Shown here piece after piece: positions 59,377 through 64,000 of a stretch of 64,000 nt of DNA (the first letter of the stretch is position 1; the number at the start of each line of letters is the position of its first letter). Position numbers and translations under genes: made by a program. Under the pieces are notes generated by a model. It was given only the letters and a program-made list of their open reading frames with translations. It was not told where the DNA came from and ran no database searches. The DNA is from UBA967 sp044375555 (GTDB taxonomy: Bacteria; Verrucomicrobiota; Verrucomicrobiia; Chthoniobacterales; Terrimicrobiaceae), in assembly GCA_044375555.1 (NCBI GenBank), contig JBILML010000007.1:31522-95521 (forward strand), written 5' to 3'.

Positions 59377-59581
59377 TGGGGTCCGAAGCCTGCCTGAATG
59401 TTGTAGCCGCCCCACTCCGCTGGGGCGCATCGAACAGCTGTGCCGCGATGCGTGGCATGGAATGTGAAAGAACAGTCGTTCAGACATTCCAGTGATTAGC
59501 GCAGGCGCTCTTTCGCTAGAACGGCACGCCTTGCCGCTTGCCTTCATGGCGGCTCGGGGTTTTTCTAGCGGCCTTACACCT

Positions 59582-61564
59582 ATGAATCTCGATACCACCT
59601 CTCTCGAACTCGCCGCCCGCGATGCCCGTGGACTGTCCATGGATGCCGTCGCCAAATGTAAATCCGGCCACCTCGGCCTGCCTCTCGGAGCCGCCGACAT
59701 CGGCGCCGCGCTGTTCGGGGCCGCCATGTTGTTCCACCCCGCCGAGCCGCGCTGGCTAAACCGCGACCGCTTCGTCCTCTCCGCTGGCCACGGCAGCATG
59801 TTCCTCTACGGCTGGCTCCACCTCGCGGGCTACGGCGTGTCGTTGGATGATCTGAAAAATTTCCGCCAACTCCACAGCATCACGCCGGGTCATCCGGAGT
59901 TTCACGAAACGCCAGGCGTCGAGGCGACCACCGGCCCGCTCGGTCAGGGCGTGTCGAACGCTGTCGGCCTCGCGATTTCGGGCAAGATGAGCGAGGCGCG
60001 TTTCAACACTCCGACGCACCGCATTTTCGACCATCATGTGATCGCGCTCGCCGGTGACGGATGTTTGCAAGAGGGCGTGGCGCAGGAAGCCAGCGCGCTC
60101 GCCGGCCACCTCGGCCTCGACAACCTCATCCTCATTTATGATTCCAACAATGTGACGCTCGACGCCATGGCGCCGGTGTCGCAGAGCGAGGATACCGCCG
60201 CGCGCTATGTCGCCTACGGCTGGGATGTCCAACAGATCGATGGCCACAACCTCTCGGAAATCGCCAACGCCGTCGCGAAGGCCAAGGCCGCCACAAGCGG
60301 AAAGCCTCAACTCATCGTCGCCAAGACGATCATCGGAAAAGGCATCGCCGAGGTGTGTGGCACGAACAAAGCCCACGGCGAGGCGGGCGTGAAATTCGTC
60401 ACCGAGTCCCGCAAGGCGCTGGGCCTGCCCGAAGAGACCTTCTTTGTGGCGCCGGAGACGAAAGCCTATTTCGAAAAACACCGCGCAACCCTTGCTGCAG
60501 CCCATTCCGCTTGGGAAAAAACCTACTCCGCCTGGCGCTCCGCCAATGCCGAGCTCGCCAAGGAACTCGACGACGCGCTCGCGGGCAAAGCCCCCGACCT
60601 GCTCGCGGCCATCCCGCCATTCGATCCCGCGGTGAACATCGCCACCCGCAAAGCCGGCTCCGATGTGCTCCAGCCCATTTGCGCCGCCATGCCGCTCGTC
60701 ACCAGCGGCAGCGCCGACCTCCACGGCTCGACGCTGAACTACATCAAGGACGGCGGCGACTTCAACCGCCAGAACCGCTCCGGCCGCAACCTGCATTTCG
60801 GCATCCGCGAGCACGCCATGTGCGGCATCATGAATGGCATCGCCTATGACGGCATCTTCCGGGCGAGCGGCGCGACATTCCTCGTCTTCAGCGATTACGG
60901 CCGCCCGTCGATTCGCGTCGCCGCGTTGTCGAAGCTCCCGACCGTTTACATTTTCACCCACGACTCAGTGGGCGTGGGCGAGGACGGCCCGACCCACGAA
61001 CCGGTGGAAACTGTTGCCGCTCTCCGCGCCATCCCAGGTCTCGATGTCATTCGCCCCGCCGATCCCGAGGAAACCGCCGGTGCGTTTGCCGCCGCGTTCC
61101 AGAAAAATGACGGCCCCACAATGCTGGTTCTCTGCCGCCAAAACATCCCGACGCTCAACGCCATTCCGCTCCAGGAGCGGCGCGAGGGAGTTCTTCGCGG
61201 CGCCTACATCGCCAAAAAAGAATCCGCCAAACTCGAAACCATCCTCCTCGCCACCGGCAGCGAACTCCAACACGCCCTCCAAGCCGCCGACGAACTCGGC
61301 GCGGGAACTCGTGTTGTCTCGATGCCTTGCCTCGAGCGCTTCGAGCGTCAACCGGCCGACTACAAGGAAAGCATCCTGCCGAAATCCTGCCGCAAGCGTG
61401 TCTCGATCGAGGCGGGCATTTCCGATCCATGGTTCCGCTATGTGGGCCTCGATGGAAAAGCCGTCGCCATCGACCGCTTCGGCCTCAGCGCGCCTGGCAA
61501 TGTCGTGATGGAACAACTCGGCATGACCGCCGCCAAAGTGGTCGAGGCCGCGAAGTCGCTTTGA
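59582..61564 (+). CDS. tkt: Transketolase
   Basis: Thiamin-diphosphate enzyme of the pentose phosphate pathway. 660 residues. GHLGLPLGAADIGAALFG at the N-terminus, TTGPLGQGVSNAVGLAISGK, GDGCLQEGVAQEASALAG with the TPP-binding Gly-Asp-Gly, LHFGIREHAMCGIMNGIAYD, and HDSVGVGEDGPTHEPVE are all conserved. The ATG at 59582 is chosen; an in-frame upstream ATG at 59492 would only add non-conserved residues. Monocistronic. Confidence 0.96.
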   Translation: MNLDTTSLELAARDARGLSMDAVAKCKSGHLGLPLGAADIGAALFGAAMLFHPAEPRWLNRDRFVLSAGHGSMFLYGWLHLAGYGVSLDDLKNFRQLHSITPGHPEFHETPGVEATTGPLGQGVSNAVGLAISGKMSEARFNTPTHRIFDHHVIALAGDGCLQEGVAQEASALAGHLGLDNLILIYDSNNVTLDAMAPVSQSEDTAARYVAYGWDVQQIDGHNLSEIANAVAKAKAATSGKPQLIVAKTIIGKGIAEVCGTNKAHGEAGVKFVTESRKALGLPEETFFVAPETKAYFEKHRATLAAAHSAWEKTYSAWRSANAELAKELDDALAGKAPDLLAAIPPFDPAVNIATRKAGSDVLQPICAAMPLVTSGSADLHGSTLNYIKDGGDFNRQNRSGRNLHFGIREHAMCGIMNGIAYDGIFRASGATFLVFSDYGRPSIRVAALSKLPTVYIFTHDSVGVGEDGPTHEPVETVAALRAIPGLDVIRPADPEETAGAFAAAFQKNDGPTMLVLCRQNIPTLNAIPLQERREGVLRGAYIAKKESAKLETILLATGSELQHALQAADELGAGTRVVSMPCLERFERQPADYKESILPKSCRKRVSIEAGISDPWFRYVGLDGKAVAIDRFGLSAPGNVVMEQLGMTAAKVVEAAKSL

Positions 61565-61587
61565 GAATAGTCCGCCCGACGCTTAGT

Positions 61588-61667
61588 GAGGAGGGCTCTG
61601 CTTGTCAGAGCCGAAACAGTGAGGTTGCGAGAGCCGCCACGGGCCTGACAAGCAGGACCCTCCTGAG
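61588..61667. repeat. AGGAGGGCTCTGCTTGTCAG palindromic repeat
   Basis: GAGGAGGGCTCTGCTTGTCA at 61588 and, inverted, CCTGACAAGCAGGACCCTCC near 61644. The arms can pair imperfectly over about 22 bp. It fills most of the space between tkt and the reductase gene and may act as a terminator. Confidence 0.65.
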
Positions 61668-61691
61668 TTTTGGCAAAGCCTCTTTTTTGGC

Positions 61692-62420
61692 ATGCCCTCG
61701 TTGAACGACCGCGAGATGGTTCGGCGCCAAGCCGAGGAATTCGAGACCGCCAGCTTGCGGGAAATCCTCGCGTGGGCCTGGGAAACCTTCGGCGAGCGCG
61801 CTGCCTTTGGAACCAGCTTCCAAGGCGCCGGCCTCGTCGCCATGCATACGGCCTATACGAACGGATTCCGCTTCCCAGTTTTCACCATCGACACCGGTCT
61901 GCTTTTTCCCGAAACGCTCGAATTGAAAATGCAGATCGAATCTCGGTTGGGCGTTGCCATCGAATCGCTGCATCCCGAGCAATCCGTCGACGAGCAGGCC
62001 GCCGAACTCGGCCCTGAGCTTTGGAAAGCCAAGCCGGACCTGTGCTGTTCGCTCCGAAAGGTCATTCCTCTGCAAAAAAAACTCGCCTCGCTCGATGTCT
62101 GGATCACCGGCCTGCGCCGCCAGCAAAATGACACGCGAGAGAACACCCGCATCGTCGAGCTCTACCACTTCGATGTCCTCCGCGACCGCTACATCATCAA
62201 ATTGAATCCCATGGCTACTTGGTCGCGCGACCAGGTCCAGGACTACATCAAGCAGCACGACCTCCCCGTGAACGCCCTCGCCGCGCGCGGCTACCGCTCC
62301 ATCGGTTGCCAACCCTGCACCCGTCCCGTGGCCGACGGCGAGAGCGAGCGAGCCGGCCGCTGGACCGGCTTCGACAAAAGCGAATGCGGCATCCACACCT
62401 TCCTCGGGAACAACATCTGA
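61692..62420 (+). CDS. cysH: Adenylyl-sulfate (or PAPS) reductase
   Basis: 242 residues. Cys118-Cys119 (CCSLRKV) and Cys206/Cys209 (GCQPC) are the four ligands of the [4Fe-4S] cluster found in assimilatory APS reductases and lacking in cluster-free PAPS reductases, and the C-terminal ECGIH (231-235) holds the catalytic Cys. So APS is the predicted substrate, reduced to sulfite. No other cys genes lie nearby. Starts soon after a palindromic repeat. Confidence 0.92.
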   Translation: MPSLNDREMVRRQAEEFETASLREILAWAWETFGERAAFGTSFQGAGLVAMHTAYTNGFRFPVFTIDTGLLFPETLELKMQIESRLGVAIESLHPEQSVDEQAAELGPELWKAKPDLCCSLRKVIPLQKKLASLDVWITGLRRQQNDTRENTRIVELYHFDVLRDRYIIKLNPMATWSRDQVQDYIKQHDLPVNALAARGYRSIGCQPCTRPVADGESERAGRWTGFDKSECGIHTFLGNNI

Positions 62421-62433
62421 AGCCCGCTGTGGG

Positions 62434-62632
62434 TTTGACCACAATCGAAAAGGCGGGGGCCTTTGAGATAGACCAACGCAGGTTGGCCCGAAGGGCGAGC
62501 CGAGCGGGAGCGAGCGAGTCAAAGGACAAAGAGATGTCCATGATTTTCCCCTCCGTGTCCTTTGATTCGCTTAGCTCACCCCTTTGGGGCCGCCATCGGC
62601 GGTCTATCTCGCTTCGCTCGATTGTGGTTAAA
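62434..62632. repeat. Nested inverted-repeat (MITE-like) element
   Basis: Outer arms TTTGACCACAATCGA (62434-62448) and TCGATTGTGGTTAAA (62618-62632), middle arms GAGATAGACC (62465-62474) and GGTCTATCTC (62601-62610), inner arms GCGAGTCAAAGGAC (62514-62527) and GTCCTTTGATTCGC (62557-62570). The whole ~200 bp can fold on itself; no reading frame of note. Confidence 0.75.
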
Positions 62633-62643
62633 AATTCTTTCCG

Positions 62644-63381
62644 ATGATCCTCGAGCTACTGGAATGGATCGCGACACCTTGTTCGTGGTCCGCACGCACG
62701 AACGGCCTTCTCGCCGCGCAGATTGGCATTCGCCATCGCGCGCGCCGCTGCCGAGCTGCTTGGAAACCGCATCTCGACGCCTGCCGCCAATTCGTCGCCG
62801 AATCGGTCGGCCCCTCACCCGCCGATGAAACCCTCACGATTCTCGGCAGCGGACACCTGAATGATTTCGACCTCGAATTTCTCCAGAGGCGTTTCATAAA
62901 AATCACGCTCGTCGATGCCCTCCACCCAATCGAAATTCAAATCCGAGCGAGTGTTTCCCGAGGCCGCCTTTGCCTGATCGCGACCGATCTCTCAAGCCCC
63001 AACCCCGAGATCGAGGATTTGGTCTCGCGTTCGAGTTGGACCATTTCAAGTTGCCTGCTTTCTCAGCTGCCCCTGTTTTCCAATGAGGACTCCCCCACCC
63101 TCCTCGCTCGCCACTTGGCCATCCTCCAAAAATCTCCCCGCGCCATCCTCATTACCGATGTTGCGAAGCGCCGTGGCCCCGGCAGCGATTGGCAATCCCT
63201 CCTCGAAAATCACCCCCTCCCCCACCCCGCCGCCGAGTGGACATGGTTCATCGCCCCGCCCGGCGAGTCAGGCCACGAGCCCGAAGAACGCCTCGTCCAA
63301 GCCTGCTTGATTAATCCGAATCCAGCTAAATTAACCACAGAGGACACAGAGTTCACAGAGAATCAGCAGCTCATCATTTGA
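62644..63381 (+). CDS. Methyltransferase-like protein, function unknown
   Basis: 245 residues. The middle has LTILGSGHLNDFDLEFLQRR and ITLVDALHPIEIQIR, which fit the first strands of a Rossmann fold resembling class I methyltransferases, but the classic GxGxG is not intact (Gly-Ser-Gly-His). Cys/Arg-rich N-terminus: CSWSARTNGLLAAQIGIRHR. The last ~16 residues (KLTTEDTEFTENQ...) are encoded by a TTAACCACAGAGGACACAGA repeat, so the original 3' end has been replaced or extended. It starts immediately after the MITE-like element. No family could be named. Confidence 0.65.
   Translation: MILELLEWIATPCSWSARTNGLLAAQIGIRHRARRCRAAWKPHLDACRQFVAESVGPSPADETLTILGSGHLNDFDLEFLQRRFIKITLVDALHPIEIQIRASVSRGRLCLIATDLSSPNPEIEDLVSRSSWTISSCLLSQLPLFSNEDSPTLLARHLAILQKSPRAILITDVAKRRGPGSDWQSLLENHPLPHPAAEWTWFIAPPGESGHEPEERLVQACLINPNPAKLTTEDTEFTENQQLII
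63331..63360 (+). repeat. Single arm of the GxxExxY-type repeat
   Basis: TTAACCACAGAGGACACAGA then GTTCACAGAG, a single arm identical over 20 bases to that at 54042; it is read through as the C-terminus of the gene at 62644. No inverted partner is seen nearby. Confidence 0.75.
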
Positions 63382-63533
63382 TGTGACTGACATGATTTGG
63401 TCGGCAACAGGCTGAGATCTTTCTGCGAATCTTTTGAATCCGGCCCTCCTGTCGAAAAATCTGTTTTCGGTTTGGATCAGATTGTTGAGTGTGATTTCGG
63501 CGAGGCCGATGAACAGAAGAGAAAGGAGAACCT

Positions 63534-63830
63534 ATGCGCACGATTAAAGATAAACAGGCGGCTCGTGAAGATTCCGCCAGCACGGATCATTTGTATTTGG
63601 CACAAGCCGTTCCCGTTTCGACGCCCAACTTGAAGTTTTCGACCGAGACGATGAAGCGCTGCAGACCTTCGCTGGTAAATGCCCGACCGAAAACGGCTAT
63701 CAACTCCCGGCGCTCTGACATCATCGCCTCGCTGAATGATTGGAACCAAACCCATCGGCGCGAGCACGGGGATTTTCCTGCTGTCTGGAAGCTGCGTGAG
63801 GGCAATACCTCAAGCTCTTTGAACGGCTGA
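63534..63830 (+). CDS. Doubtful small ORF
   Basis: 98 codons starting MRTIKDKQAAREDSASTDHL with a good ribosome binding site (AAGGAG, 7 bases before ATG). Otherwise the protein is Arg/Ser/Asn-rich and unlike known families, and an overlapping frame of 100 codons exists on the other strand (63587-63889). The SD favours the plus-strand frame. It may be a degraded remnant. Confidence 0.35.
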   Translation: MRTIKDKQAAREDSASTDHLYLAQAVPVSTPNLKFSTETMKRCRPSLVNARPKTAINSRRSDIIASLNDWNQTHRREHGDFPAVWKLREGNTSSSLNG

Positions 63831-63930
63831 TGCCCGCGGCCGTCCTCAGCCGTTTGGGAGTGACCCGCGAATGACGGGCATGTAGTCATGCAAGGAAAAA
63901 AGTGGGATCGGAGTGATTTTCTTTTATGAT

Positions 63931-63952
63931 CCTGCCGCAGGCAGGGCTTTTT
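63931..63952 (+). terminator. Possible terminator at the window end
   Basis: CCTGCC-GCA-GGCAGG followed by GCTTTTT. Short 6 bp stem, loop of 3. The last ~50 bp of the window are GC-rich with no feature seen. Confidence 0.35.
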
Positions 63953-64000
63953 GACCCCCGAACGCCTGCCGCGGCGAGCGGTGCGGGGTTTGGGGGCGCA

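Noticed and set aside
63587..63889. 100-codon minus-strand frame at the window end
   Set aside because: Overlaps a plus-strand frame with a better ribosome binding site; neither resembles a known protein.

Overview
The window looks like a piece of a Verrucomicrobiota chromosome (fairly high GC, dense genes on both strands). The strongest taxonomic signal is at 41969-51338. It is a six-gene set in the order of the Akkermansia Amuc_1102-1101-1100-1099-1098 type IV pilus-like locus, with the last (secretin) gene duplicated in tandem. The many interspersed palindromic repeats, RAYT transposases, GxxExxY genes and a histone H1-like AAKK protein also fit this phylum. Family, genus and species cannot be read from the sequence.

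Layout. 0.2-9.4 kb: a small GGQ release-factor-like gene, then mostly minus-strand housekeeping genes: a REP-flanked RAYT, purL, a GxxExxY gene wedged between purL and gatA, gatC, birA, an Ala/Thr-rich secreted protein on the plus strand, and the overlapping pair thrB-lpxK. 9.5-13.2 kb: a glycosyltransferase/toroid fusion followed at once by a GH130 glycosidase/phosphorylase. 13.2-19.5 kb: an accessory stretch with an orphan antitoxin, a lipoprotein, a truncated globin overlapping a PAS-cyclase gene, and a Ski2-like helicase. It also carries a duplicated ~400 bp block that includes a copy of the helicase 3' end. 19.5-25.2 kb: an SPFH protein, a complete RAYT element, nth, a flavin amine oxidase and leuA. 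25.3-34.5 kb (plus strand): a REC-HisKA protein, a DUF1295 membrane protein, a second GxxExxY unit, a CFA-synthase-like methyltransferase, and the overlapping chain ompA-like, glnD, FtsX-like permease. 34.6-37.2 kb: small secreted or regulatory genes, a prepilin, and the H1-like gene with three DnaA-box matches upstream.

37.2-41.9 kb: the minus-strand overlapping cluster yicC-gmk-coaC, then plus-strand ilvN-ilvC and a UDP-glucuronate decarboxylase. 42-51.3 kb: the pilus-like assembly locus (secreted OB-like protein, PilM-PilN fusion, Amuc_1100-like, Amuc_1099-like with a Ca-binding loop, two secretins). 51.3-63.4 kb: alpha/beta hydrolase, secreted protein, deoxyhypusine-synthase-like protein, metF, dnaK-groES-groEL, transketolase, APS/PAPS reductase and an unidentified methyltransferase-like protein. 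The last 600 bp hold one doubtful small ORF.

Most interesting: (1) a stand-alone truncated globin translationally coupled to a PAS-coiled-coil-adenylate cyclase, resembling a split soluble guanylate cyclase with a globin in place of H-NOX; (2) nuclease-like GxxExxY genes enclosed by inverted repeats that sit a few bases after stop codons, with an empty repeat pair elsewhere; (3) the duplicated secretin in the Amuc_1100-type locus; (4) a palindromic repeat inserted in frame in a helicase gene; (5) a tight DnaA-box cluster at 37.1 kb.
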